A stretch of 64,000 bases of DNA from Dongshaea marina (GCF_003072645.1 NZ_CP028897.1:2431658-2495657), one strand, 5' to 3'; shown: positions 17,064-26,647, numbered from the stretch's first letter. Numbers and translations are program-made. The notes: generated by a model not told the origin, from the sequence alone.

Positions 17064-17218
17064 ATTCCGCATAATGCTAATTATGTTACGGGGAGCTTCC
17101 CTCCCCCTGACGACTGCCTCATGCTTCGGCATCACGTAAGGGAGAGCCGCTCCCGGTCGGTGCTGCGCATGATACCGACCGGCACCCTCAACATAATTGT
17201 GTGTACATTATGCAACAT
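17064..17218. other. CTX-phage-type attP hairpin: two inverted XerCD sites
   Basis: Site 1 (17064-17091, plus) is ATTCCGCATAA, six-base centre TGCTAA, TTATGTTACGG. Site 2 (17186-17218, minus) is ATGTTGCATAA, 11-base centre TGTACACACAA, TTATGTTGAGG. The XerD arms face inward. The 94 bases between contain stems GGGGAG/CTCCCC, ATGC-TTCG-GCAT, GGGAG/CTCCC and GGTCGGT/ACCGACC. Unequal centres and two inverted sites about 90 bases apart match the folded single-strand attP of CTX phage as I know it. In an integrated prophage site 2 would be the left junction. Confidence 0.65.
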
Positions 17219-17465
17219 TGTGTTGTTCGCTCAAAACGTAGCTGCACAGCGCCGAAGTTCTGGTCAACATAGGCCTGGGCCGCCACGGTAATATCAAACT
17301 CCAGAGTCCACCAACCCTGCTAGCGCTGGGAGTGTCTGGACGAACTGTTCCGAATATTGGCTCTCCTACCTTTGCGTAATGGTTTCTATGTGACAGAAAC
17401 AATAAATCAGTGTGTGATATGATTCATCCTGAGGTCGACGGTATTGTTAATTGGTAGGTGCATAT

Positions 17466-17987
17466 ATGGATAACATGGGTGTTCTGATATTTTTTTGTGG
17501 GAAAATGGGCTCAGGAAAGTCTACTTTAGCAAAGACGTTGGCATCAGAAAGGAACGCTGTACTTTTATCTGAAGATGAGTGGTTATCTTCTCTATACCCC
17601 AACCAAATAACCACGCTTTCTGATTACTTGAAATTATCTGATTTAATCAAGCCTCTTATTTATGAACTTGTACAAAATATCCTGAAAACGGGTTCTAATG
17701 TCGTTATGGATTTCCCCGCTAACACGATATCTCAACGGGAATGGTTTAATAGGTTATGTAGTGAGATTGGATCTGAGCATGAGATGTTTTATTTAAATGT
17801 CAGCAACAAAGTATGCTTAGATAGGTTGCATAAGCGAAGAACTGAACAGCCCGAACGGGCTAAATATGACAATGAGGGTGTATTCAATCAGGTTACCCAA
17901 TATTTTGAGTCTCCGAGTCCTAATGAGGAAATGAATATCGTAGAATTCTCGAGACCTCTCCCTCAGGGTGATATTGATGTTCGCTAA
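17466..17987 (+). CDS. P-loop kinase-like ATPase (AAA_33 type)
   Basis: Walker A is FCGKMGSGKSTLAKTLA at residues 10-26, followed by LLSEDEWLSSLYP, a D/E pair typical of AAA_33/zeta-like small-molecule or nucleic-acid kinases, and the VVMDFPANT strand (Walker-B like). A lid-type basic element RLHKRRTEQPERAKYD follows. It is 174 residues from the ATG at 17466, which has AGG upstream; an upstream TTG is less likely. It probably phosphorylates a small substrate using ATP. No antitoxin-like partner is adjacent, so I do not call it a zeta toxin. It sits alone between the attP-like hairpin and repeat copy E. Confidence 0.7.
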   Translation: MDNMGVLIFFCGKMGSGKSTLAKTLASERNAVLLSEDEWLSSLYPNQITTLSDYLKLSDLIKPLIYELVQNILKTGSNVVMDFPANTISQREWFNRLCSEIGSEHEMFYLNVSNKVCLDRLHKRRTEQPERAKYDNEGVFNQVTQYFESPSPNEEMNIVEFSRPLPQGDIDVR

Positions 17988-18113
17988 GGCAGCAAAGCGC
18001 TTTTTGGACTGGTGAGTCTATTCGGGAAAATCTGATCTGGATTCTGCTATAACGCAGTGTTATCAACTTTTGCCGGGTACGGCCCCAAACCAACCCCTAC
18101 CCTTAAGCCAGAC
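17979..18113 (-). repeat. KOPS-bearing repeat, copy E (long form)
   Basis: The core on the minus strand has GGGTAGGG (18095-18102), GGTTTGGGGCCG and TACCCGGC. The extended part shares GTTCGCTAAGGC, ATTCTGCTATAA-like and GTTATCAAC elements with copy D. It overlaps the end of the kinase gene by a few bases. It points toward dif. Nothing else is seen up to 18407. Confidence 0.7.
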
Positions 18114-18407
18114 ATTTCAACATCCCTGGATCATGTTGCATATGAGACTCGGCTCCCAAATGTAGTATTTTGTGTTCTCAAAACTGCGAACATCAGAATG
18201 AGGAATACCACGAGTTCGATCAATTAAAGCTAGAGTATTCTGTAAGTCCCCTCGCCCTTTAATGATCCACCCTGTTAAGCAGTAAGAATCTTAATGCTGA
18301 ATATGAGATCCATGATATAGACAAAAAGAGATCCACATGCCATCCTGATTTACTAAGATAAATATCACCTGTTGATCATTAAAAAAAGCTGTAGTCGAGG
18401 AGTGATT

Positions 18408-19058
18408 TTGAGAAGTTTAATAAAGTGCCAGGGATTCATATTTGATGTTGATGCCACATTAGTCGATACGACAACCGTAATAAATAATATATGGAAATCC
18501 TGGGCCACCAAGAAGAACATTGGCTTTGAGCTCGTTTATCCACATATTCATGGTAGAAAAGTAAATGAAACCTTAAAGGCGATTGACCCGAGATATGAAA
18601 ATATTTGTGAAGAGACAGAGATTAAAATCATTGCTAGAGAACAGATGAGCTCAGCTCGCGCTATCGATGGAGCTCTGGATTTTGTAAGTAGCATTCCGCT
18701 CTCAAAGTGGGCTATTGCAACAAGTGGCCCTAGAGCGATCGCAACAACCAGCTTAAAAGCCTCGGGATTTCCTGCCCCATCTAATATGATTTGTGGCGAA
18801 GACGTTTGCAAAGGCAAGCCGGATCCCGAACCATTTACACGAGCAGCAGATCTTTTGGGAGTTAGCCCTAAGGAGTGCGTTGCATTTGAAGATTCTCCCG
18901 CTGGCGTAAAGTCTGCCAAATCAGCAGGTTGCTTTACTATTGCACTAAAAACAAGCCATGAAACCGATGCACTTGCTGAGGCAGACCTGCTGGTTGATAC
19001 CTTTGAAAATATATCAATTCATAAAGAGTCCGATGGGTTTATATTGACGGAAATATAA
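18408..19058 (+). CDS. HAD-superfamily (subclass IA) phosphatase
   Basis: This 216-residue HAD hydrolase resembles YfbT/GPP-type sugar phosphatases. Motif I is FIFDVDATLVD, motif II the AIATSGPR strand with Ser, motif III the Lys in GKPDPEPFTRAADLLG, and motif IV VAFEDSPAGVKSAKSAG. Motif I normally reads DxDGT; here the Gly is Ala, which may alter the active-site turn. The cap domain lies between residues 15 and 85. I choose the TTG at 18408 because GAGGAG lies five bases upstream and the N-terminus then matches relatives. It is a single-gene unit and the substrate is unknown. Confidence 0.8.
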   Translation: MRSLIKCQGFIFDVDATLVDTTTVINNIWKSWATKKNIGFELVYPHIHGRKVNETLKAIDPRYENICEETEIKIIAREQMSSARAIDGALDFVSSIPLSKWAIATSGPRAIATTSLKASGFPAPSNMICGEDVCKGKPDPEPFTRAADLLGVSPKECVAFEDSPAGVKSAKSAGCFTIALKTSHETDALAEADLLVDTFENISIHKESDGFILTEI

Positions 19059-19263
19059 CGGAGTAGCGGGACTAAGACTATATTTCAGAGGCTATGTGCT
19101 AAACATGGTGGTAAGCCTGCTCCGGGGCAAGCTGGTAATCGAGCGGATGGCTCCAATTGACTTACAATCGTAGTTTGCGTGTGGCCTTTTGCTTGAGTCA
19201 GACCAGCATAGACAGTCCAGCTAACTCAAATCAGAGTTAGCAATGGCTGGACGAGATATCGGC

Positions 19264-19452
19264 TTAGCGGTTTTCTGCTTGCTTAGGGACAGTGACATCC
19301 TCACGGCTGTTCCACATCTCGATCGGATCTTCTTCTGTCATTGCTGGCGTACCTATATGGCAAAAAGCACATCGAACCTTGAGTGAGTCATGCCCACCCT
19401 CAATGACTTCGGCATCTCCACCACAGAATGGACAGGGCTTGAGTTCATCCAT
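19264..19452 (-). CDS. Lar-like restriction alleviation zinc-ribbon protein
   Basis: This 62-residue protein has two zinc-knuckle pairs, LKPCPFCGG and VRCAFCHIG, and the closing MTEEDPIEMWNSRE, the standard pattern of the Lar family. In Rac prophage, Lar modulates type I restriction. Such genes are usually phage- or plasmid-borne. GGAGC precedes the ATG. No other prophage gene is next to it, so it is probably an orphan remnant. The function here is inferred from the family. Confidence 0.75.
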   Translation of the reverse strand: MDELKPCPFCGGDAEVIEGGHDSLKVRCAFCHIGTPAMTEEDPIEMWNSREDVTVPKQAENR

Positions 19453-19931
19453 AGTTAGCTCCGGGAATTGACTTTCTCAACCTCAATTTAAGATGCAAAA
19501 GGACGGTCGTCAACCAGATGTAACCAGTTAAATATATCGCGGCTAAGATCTAAACTTTCGACCTTTCAACCCAGGTAATGAGAACTGTCATTATTCTACC
19601 CGGGCTATTAGTTTCGTGACTCAAAGCCCATTGCTGAGGATATAGGTTTGCCCGGAGTTTTAGTGATCGGTTATGTTGCGTCCTGGCTCAACTCAAAGGA
19701 TCGAACTGTGCTTCAGTTTTAATTGAGACAATACATAAAGGGCACGCCAGGGAACAGGGCTAAAACCTTCCACGGTTATTTCATCTTTCAAGCTGCAAGC
19801 ACCCAGCTCGTATGAGTCGAGAGCTCCCAGGCGTCCCCTCCTCCGTTATCACAAGGCACTTTTGAAGACCAGCCACTTAGTCATCCCCGATTACAGATAA
19901 ACAAAAGGACAATTATTCACAGGAGTCCAAT
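19453..19931. other. Non-coding stretch upstream of glycyl radical operon
   Basis: I see no gene. This is the likely control region of the downstream pfl-type operon, but no clear FNR or CRP box stands out by eye. Base composition changes from AT-rich to GC-richer near here. Confidence 0.4.
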
Positions 19932-22232
19932 ATGAGTACCCCAAGAATTGAGCGTTTGAAAAATGCCATGTTTGAATCGCAGCGACAGATCTCTTTAGAG
20001 CGTGCGCAGCTTTATCTTGAGAGCCACAAACACACTGAACATGAACCAAAGCTCATTCGCCGCGCCAAAGCAACGGCTCATATTCTTGATAAGGTCCAGA
20101 TCTCTATTCGCGCAGATGAGCTGATTGCTGGTAACCGAACTCTGTAACCCCGGGCCGGGATCGCATCCCCTGAGATGGATCCATACTGGATAGATAAAGA
20201 GCTCGATAGCTTTGAATCCCGGGCCCAGGATAAATTTTATATCTCGCAACAAGATAAAGATCTGTATCGGACCAAACTTTTGCCCTATTGGTCCGGGCGC
20301 TCGATGAAAGACTTCATCAAGGAGCAGTTCCCCGACAATGTCCGGGAGGCAGTGGCGCAGAAAATTTTCAGCATAAACCAGACTGATAAGGGACAGGGTC
20401 ATATCATCATCGACTTTCAGCGCCTGCTGGAGCATGGCTTAGCCAGCTTACTTGATGAGATGCACACCTTGAGTCATGCACAACCACAAAATAGCTTTTA
20501 CCAGGCGGTGGCGATCCTGCTATCCGCCTCGATTCGCCATATTCAACGTTATGCCCGGCTAGCCGCCCGGGATGCGGATAAGGAGCAAGACCCTCAAAGG
20601 CGCCGGGAGCTAGAGACGATAGCAACAATCTCGGAAAAAGTGGCGACCGATAAGCCCGAAAGCTTCTACGAAGCCTGCCAGCTGTTTTGGTATATGAATA
20701 TCATTTTGCAGTATGAGTCGAATGCCAGCTCACTCTCTCTTGGGCGTTTTGATCAATACATGCTTCCGTTTTATCAACGCTCTGTTGAACAGGGTGAGTC
20801 GGTCCAGTTCTTGCGCGAACTGCTGGAAAGTTTATGGATCAAAACCAATGATATAGTGCTGCTACGCTCATCGGGCAGTGCCAAGTTTTTTGCAGGGTTC
20901 CCGACGGGATACACCATACTACTTGGTGGCCTGAGTGAAACCGGTCAAAGTGCGGTCAACCCACTTTCAACCCTGTGTTTGGACGCTTATCAGAGTGTTC
21001 AGCTGCCCCAGCCAAACCTTGGGGTACGGGTGAATGAGTTTATCGACCGGGCTTTTCTGATGAAAACCGCCGAGACCATACGGCTTGGAACCGGGATCCC
21101 ACAGATCTTTAACGACGAGGTGGTGGTGCCCGCGTTTTTAAACCGTGGAGTCGCACTAGAGGATGCGCGTGACTATGCGGTGGTCGGCTGCGTCGAGCTC
21201 TCCATCCCGGGAAAAACTTATGGCCTGCATGATATTGCCATGTTTAACCTGCTCAAGGTGATGGAGCTGGTCATGCAGCGACACGCTGACACTGCCGATA
21301 TCAGCTTTGATGATCTGCTCGAATCTATCCGCCGCGATATTCGCCACTACATCCAGCTGATGGTTGAGGGCTCTAACATCTGTGATATCGGTCACCGGGA
21401 TTGGGCGCCGGTCCCCCTGCTCTCCTCCTTTGTCAGTGACTGTGTCAAACAGGGTAAAGATATCACCTATGGAGGAAGTCGCTATAACTTCTCCGGAGTA
21501 CAGGGGATCGGTATTGCGAATTTGTCGGATTCTCTTTACGCACTGAAGCAATATGTATTTGAGGAGCAAAGGTGCAGCTTCAAAGAGTTTGTCACCACCC
21601 TGAGCCGTAACTTTCAGGTAGAGGATGGTGAGAAGATTCGCACCCGCCTGATCAACAAGTATCAAAAATATGGTAATGACAGCGACGCGGTGGATCGACT
21701 CGGATCTGAGCTACTTCGATTTTTCTGTAAAGAGGTCGAACGCTATCAAAACCCTCGAGGTGGCGGGTTTACACCAGGTTCATATACGGTATCAGCACAT
21801 GTGCCGCTTGGAGCCGTGGTCGGTGCAACTGCAGATGGCCGGCTGGCCGGTGAACAACTGGCGGATGGGGGTTTGTCCCCCATGCTGGGGAAGGATCAAC
21901 TCGGGCCAACCGCGATACTTAAATCCGTGAGCAAGCTAGATAACTATTTGCTGTCAAATGGCAGCCTGCTGAATGTGAAGTTCACCCCGGCCACACTGCA
22001 GGGGCAGCAGGGCCTGAGTAAGTTAGCAGATTTTATTCGTGGCTTCATGAAGCTCAAGCTACAACATATCCAGTTCAACGTATTGAATGCGCAAACCCTG
22101 AAAAAAGCTCAGTTAAACCCCCAGGATTATACCGGGCTGGTGGTTCGTGTCGCAGGATACAGTGCCTTTTTTGTTGAGCTATCCAAAGAGATCCAGGATG
22201 ACATTATTCGAAGAACCGCTCATGAACTGTGA
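19932..22232 (+). pseudogene. PflD/PFL2-type glycyl radical enzyme, interrupted by in-frame TAA
   Basis: The two open parts are in the same frame and together make 766 codons, the usual PflD length. Codon 72 (20145-20147) is TAA in the motif GNRTL-stop-PRAGIASPEM, where relatives have Lys. Downstream everything is intact: catalytic Cys near residue 420 in YAVVGCVELSIPGKTYG and the radical Gly near residue 742 in VVRVAGYSAFF. Family members perform radical C-C or C-O cleavage; the substrate of PflD-type enzymes is not established. The activase and a fructose-6-phosphate aldolase follow, as in E. coli ybiW-ybiY-fsaA. The stop could be a real nonsense mutation, a sequence error or, least likely, readthrough. 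Confidence 0.85.
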
Positions 22233-23082
22233 AAACCTGACGGCACGGGAACAAAGGGTACTCATAGGGCGGATCTTTAATATTCAACGCTACTCTCTGC
22301 ACGATGGCACAGGGATCCGCACCCTGGTGTTTTTTAAGGGGTGTCCACTTCGGTGCCCCTGGTGTGCAAATCCTGAATCCCGCTCGAACCGCATTCAATA
22401 TGTTCGTAAACCTCAAAAGTGTATCCACTGCGATGAGTGTGCGATGGATAGCCAGGAGTGCCCTAGTGGAGCCTGGGAGCAGGTTGGAACTGAGATGACA
22501 GTAGAGGATGTGATGGCCGAGATCGCCAAAGATGACATCTTTTTTGATGCCTCAAATGGCGGAGTCACCCTCTCGGGAGGTGAAGTGCTTAGCCAGCCCC
22601 ATTTTGCGATTGCGCTGCTGACACAACTAAAAATGCTCGGCTATCGAACCACCATCGAAACCTCGGGGCATGGCAACAAAAAGCAGCTTCTGCAAATGGG
22701 TCAGTTGTGTGACGAGGTATTGTTTGATTTCAAAATCATGGACTCACACAAGGCAAAACAGCATCTCGGCCTTAACCTTGAGAGGGTCCTGAGCAATTTC
22801 ACAGAGCTTGTGCAGCAGGGATGCAAGGTGATCCCGCGTTTACCCCTTATCCCGGGGTTTACCCTCGATATCATTAACCTGGAACAGATCCTGAGATTCC
22901 TGGGGCAGTTTGATATTCAAGAGATCCACTTACTGCCCTTTCATCAATATGGGGCAAACAAGTACCAGAACCAGGGCATGGAGTATCAACTCAAAGATCT
23001 TCGGGTGCCGAGCCCGTCAGAAATCCAGGGGATCCGCCAGCATATCGAAGCGAGCGACTATCGCCTAGCCGTCGGAGGCTAA
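22198..23082 (+). CDS. Glycyl radical enzyme activating enzyme (radical SAM)
   Basis: This 294-residue activase has the radical-SAM motif GCPLRCPWC (CxxxCxxC) after DGTGIRTLVFFK, an inserted cluster-like set of cysteines CIHCDECAMDSQEC, the GGE motif TLSGGEVLSQP, and DVLFDFKIMDSHKAKQHLG-like downstream helices. It uses S-adenosylmethionine to generate the glycyl radical on the enzyme encoded just upstream. The start is uncertain: the ATG at 22198 overlaps the upstream gene by 35 bp and has AAAGAG upstream, and the ATG at 22222 has GAAG. Either overlap implies translational coupling. It has the family length and no frameshift. Confidence 0.85.
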   Translation: MTLFEEPLMNCENLTAREQRVLIGRIFNIQRYSLHDGTGIRTLVFFKGCPLRCPWCANPESRSNRIQYVRKPQKCIHCDECAMDSQECPSGAWEQVGTEMTVEDVMAEIAKDDIFFDASNGGVTLSGGEVLSQPHFAIALLTQLKMLGYRTTIETSGHGNKKQLLQMGQLCDEVLFDFKIMDSHKAKQHLGLNLERVLSNFTELVQQGCKVIPRLPLIPGFTLDIINLEQILRFLGQFDIQEIHLLPFHQYGANKYQNQGMEYQLKDLRVPSPSEIQGIRQHIEASDYRLAVGG

Positions 23083-23151
23083 CACAACCCAGAGCAGGAT
23101 TTGCCAAGTTCAGGCGATTTAAGCATTCACAAAACATTAAGGAAAATCACA

Positions 23152-23828
23152 ATGATCTACATGCTAGACACCGCAGACTTAAACGCGATCACCCAGGCAG
23201 TTGACTTGTATCCAATCGCCGGGGTCACAACGAACCCATCGATCATTGCCAAGGAGAACCGTCCCTTTAAGGCGATCCTGCTGGATATTCGGGAGGTCAT
23301 CGGTCGTGAGCGGATGCTTCATGCCCAGGTGATGGGTAAAGATGCCCGGACTATGTTAAAAGAGGCCCAGGCGTTACGGGAGCTGGACCCGCAAATTATC
23401 GTGAAGGTTCCTGTGACGACCCAGGGGCTCAAGGCGATGAAGCTTATCCATGCCCAGGGGATCCGGATCACGGCCACCGCGATTTTAACCCCACAGCAGG
23501 CATTGATGGCAGCGGTTGCCGGCGCAGAGTTTTTAGCACCTTATGTGAACCGGTTGGACAACATCTGTGGTGATGGCACGGCTGTGGCCGCCGACATGGT
23601 ACAACTTATTGAGAACTATCAACTCGATGCGAAGGTGCTGGCGGCTTCGTTTAAGAATATACAGCAGGTTCATAAAGTCGCTTTGGCGGGCGTTCAGTCT
23701 GTGACCATTGCTCCCGATCTCATGGAGCAGCTGCTTGTCCACCCCTGACAGACTCAGGTGTGGCAGGCTTTGTCTCTGACTGGGAGAGCATCTATGGTGA
23801 AGGCTCAACCCTGTTGGATGTTATCTAG
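23152..23828 (+). pseudogene. fsa: Fructose-6-phosphate aldolase (transaldolase-like), 3' frameshift
   Basis: The first 199 residues match FsaA/TalC-type aldolases: MIYMLDTADL, IAGVTTNPSII, VKVPVTTQGLKA with the Schiff-base Lys, APYVNRLDN and VLAASFKN. These cleave fructose 6-phosphate to dihydroxyacetone and glyceraldehyde 3-phosphate. The frame then stops after LLVHP at a run of four C (23742-23745). One extra C restores LTDSGVAGFVSDWESIYG, aligning with the FsaA C-terminus, ending at 23828. So a single base is missing and the last 27 residues are lost in the present reading. AAGGA precedes the ATG at 23152. It is third in the pfl-type operon. Confidence 0.85.
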
Positions 23829-24026
23829 GTTGAGCCCTCCTGACTCGCCCCGGGGCTCAACTATCATTGAAAACAGGGCGGGCAACCCGGATCTGACCTC
23901 CCCCTTTGCTCTCAAGATTCTGTTTAAGCAAGAGAGCAAACAGCTCGCCTTCAAGTCGGTATGCAGTTTGCGAAATATTAGGCATCCCCACATACTCAGG
24001 TTGTCTGAGCCTGCAAGGATGTAGAG

Positions 24027-24799
24027 ATGCCCCGCTATTACTTTTTCCTGGTGTTATGCATCTGCATATCTGGGCCCGCAATCGCAAGCACCACTTCGAG
24101 TCAACCCTTTACACTGCGGATCATTACCGAAGAGTGGGCTCCCTATAACTACATGGAGAAAGGTGTACTTAAGGGCTTTTCTGTTGAGATCGTCCGGGCT
24201 GTCATGAAGCAGCTTGGAGAGGAGCATAAAATCGAGTTACTGCCGGGCGCCAGAGGTGAGCGATTACTCGATTATGAGCCAAACGTAATGAACTTCTCTT
24301 TGTTTCGCACCAGGGAGCGCGAGCCTCGCTATAAGTGGATCGGCCCCATCTCAGAGGAGTCGATCTATTTTTATAAGCTGGCCGACAATCATAAAACATA
24401 CGGAGATATCCAACAGATTAAGAAGATTGCTATCGCCTCCCCCACAAGGGGCTGGTTTTTTCTCGGCTTGAGCAACTCGGATTCAGCCACCTGCGTAAAG
24501 CGGTTGACTGGGAGCAGCGATTTAAACTGCTGTTGGCCGCAAAGGTGGAGCTTTTAGTCAGCTACACTCCCCTGGGAACCCGTTACTATTTCGAAAAGCT
24601 CGATATCCCACAAGGCAGAGTGATTCAAACCGACATTCGTTTACTCCAGTTTCCTCTGTATATCGCCTGCTCAAAGCAGATCCCGGATCGGGTGATCAAT
24701 CGTTGGCAGCAGGCACTCGATGCCGTGAAATCCTCAGGAGAGTATCAAAAAATTTATCAGAAATATCTTAATCCAAAGCGAACTCCAGCCTCCCTCTAA
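24027..24799 (+). pseudogene. Family-3 periplasmic solute-binding protein, frameshifted
   Basis: The signal peptide (PRYYFFLVLCICISGPAIAS) is followed by a bacterial extracellular solute-binding family 3 domain: TLRIITEEWAPYNYMEKGVL, then KGFSVEIVRAVMKQLG. The frame breaks at six T (24456-24461). Adding one T gives a continuous PTRGWFFSRLEQLGFSHLRK, then KLLLAAKVELLVSY and the C-terminal lobe. The protein would be about 257 residues. No permease or ATPase gene is near, as with the other six family-3 genes of this window. The ligand is unknown; the family often binds amino acids, and some members act as sensors. Confidence 0.8.
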
Positions 24800-24996
24800 A
24801 AACTCAACAATGCTGCTGTAGCGGCTCACTGTAGAGTATGGATTTCCTGATTCAGGTGGGAGTTGCAAGGTTTGACAGTGCGGATGCTCAGGGGCACACC
24901 TAAACTTAAGCATACCCGTGAGCTCTGTGGAGACCTTAACCACAAAGGTTGTGGGATAGAGAGTGGCGGGATTCTCCATAAGCACGGGGCCTTGCG

Positions 24997-25383
24997 ATGG
25001 ACTTGCAGAAATTACAGATAGAGTGGGATGAGTCTATGGAGACGGGAGTCAATCTCGTCGATCAGCAGCATCGACAGATCATCGAGTCACTCAATACAAT
25101 CCTAACCTCCGAGCACAGAGTTGAGTTTCAGGAGTATCAAAAGCTGCTGAAGCGCTTTTCTATTACCCTGATGTCACACCATGAGGATGAAGAGCGGATC
25201 ATAAACTCAATTGACCCTGAAAATCTCGACGCACACAAAAGAAAGCATCAAATCCTCCTCAAGGATATCATTGCACATATTCAATGCATCAGGCATGCGG
25301 AGTCGGCATTTTCATTCTTTGATTTGAGAAACGATGTTTTGAAACACCTGCAGCAGGATATCGATTTTTTCAAATCTCAGTGA
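24997..25383 (+). CDS. Bacteriohemerythrin
   Basis: This is a 128-residue four-helix hemerythrin. The chain has IEWDESMETGVNLVDQQHRQII, with a ligand His in VDQQH, the HHEDEE segment with His and Glu, HKRKH with two His, and a late Asp in LQQDIDFF. These are the expected di-iron ligands. It binds O2 and may sense or buffer it, which would fit the nearby oxygen-sensitive glycyl radical enzymes, though that link is only inference. It is cytoplasmic, without signal peptide, and a single-gene unit. Confidence 0.85.
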   Translation: MDLQKLQIEWDESMETGVNLVDQQHRQIIESLNTILTSEHRVEFQEYQKLLKRFSITLMSHHEDEERIINSIDPENLDAHKRKHQILLKDIIAHIQCIRHAESAFSFFDLRNDVLKHLQQDIDFFKSQ

Positions 25384-25572
25384 ACCCCGTTATTTTGATA
25401 CCCAATCAGAAGCGGCCTCCCCCGAGGTGAGGCTTTCAACAGCAACTCAGATTGGCTCAACCAGAATATCATCACCTTAGTAGAACAAAGCTCCTCTCCC
25501 GCAATTGCGACTGCTGTTTCCAGCGGTACTATACTGAACAGCAGGACGGGAAAAGTATGATAGGGAGAGGTT

Positions 25573-26313
25573 ATGCGTAACCATCTGATTTTTATTGCAA
25601 TTATGATCGCCTCTACTCCTGTGATTGGTAAATCACTTGAGCTTGTGTCACTTGAGTATCCTCCCTATATTTTTCAGGAAAAAGGGAAAGTCAAAGGGAT
25701 AGCGGTTGATCTTGTTTTAGAAGCATTGAAGAGATCTGGCCACAGTGCAACCATAAAGATTCATCCCTGGGTTCGCTCACTTAAGCAGGTGGAATCAGGC
25801 AGTGCAGATGCAATTTTCACCATCTATAAGAATCCGGACAGAGAAAAATTCGCTGACTTCTCAAATGAGGTGCTAATACCTCAAACGGTATCTTTTTTTT
25901 CAAAAAAAGATTCAAACTTTAAATATAATGGTAACCTTGAATCCGTTTCTAAATATAAGATAGGGGTTGTTAGAGGAGTAAGCTATGGCAAGATTTTTGA
26001 CGATGCAGTCAAAAGTGGTCAGTTAAAATCCATAGATGAGAGTAATAATGCGAATGCAAACTTTAAGAAGCTCTTAAAGGGTCGATTTGATCTTTTGGTG
26101 AGTAACAAATATGGAGCTCTTTTCATCTCTAAAAAAACCAACAGCTCAAATCTTATAAAAGAGATAAGTCCACCGCTACAAACTGTTCCAAGCTATATTG
26201 CCTTCTCAAAGAAAAGGGGGCTATCTCATATCAGAGATGAGTTCGACTCAGCCTTGCGTAGCATGAAGAGTGATGGAAAATATAAAGAGATTATAGACAG
26301 CTACACCAAATAA
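25573..26313 (+). CDS. Family-3 periplasmic solute-binding protein
   Basis: This intact 246-residue protein has signal peptide RNHLIFIAIMIASTPVIGKS, then LELVSLEYPPYIFQEKGKVK, GIAVDLVLEALKRSG, WVRSLKQVESGSADAIFTI, and the second-lobe YKIGVVRGVSYG and LLKGRFDLLVSNKYG. The E/WPPY-type element early in the chain is the usual start of lobe 1. It is an orphan without transport partners. GGGAGAGG lies upstream. The ligand cannot be predicted. It may feed a transporter elsewhere or act in sensing. Confidence 0.85.
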   Translation: MRNHLIFIAIMIASTPVIGKSLELVSLEYPPYIFQEKGKVKGIAVDLVLEALKRSGHSATIKIHPWVRSLKQVESGSADAIFTIYKNPDREKFADFSNEVLIPQTVSFFSKKDSNFKYNGNLESVSKYKIGVVRGVSYGKIFDDAVKSGQLKSIDESNNANANFKKLLKGRFDLLVSNKYGALFISKKTNSSNLIKEISPPLQTVPSYIAFSKKRGLSHIRDEFDSALRSMKSDGKYKEIIDSYTK

Positions 26314-26647
26314 TCGAGGATTAAACTGCCTTCATGCCCGGCTTGCAAGCCCCTGTGTTTCGAACGGGGGCCTGCCTCCAAATGACTTGTCTGGGCGCTC
26401 AGAGATCTCAGAGCAGCAAGCCATGTGATACGGTTATCAGCTAGCTGTATAATTGCCGCACACCGCAAGGGTCCGTGTGTTCGCTAATGCTCCCCTCCCT
26501 GCCGTTCAACCGGACACAAGGCGTACTCACCCGGCAAACCCTGAACCATTTTAGCTGTTAGGCACTGGAAGATGTGCGATGCTCCCCCGACTTTCGCTGC
26601 GTTTTTATACTAGAGTTTAACTATCGGTAGATAGTGAGGTGGATGCT
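26314..26647. other. Non-coding stretch
   Basis: No gene is recognised. It is richer in G and C than the flanking genes and contains short imperfect inverted repeats (GCCCCTGTG/CGGGGGCC region near 26350), but nothing I can name. Confidence 0.3.

Noticed and set aside
1-19000. Interpretation as an integron gene-cassette array
   Set aside because: Single genes separated by repeats suggested this, but the repeats lack paired attC core sites (GTTRRRY and its partner), genes lie on both strands and no IntI is present.
20407-20628. Several open frames opposite the pfl-type gene and other GC-rich genes
   Set aside because: They are antisense frames created by codon bias and show no independent features.
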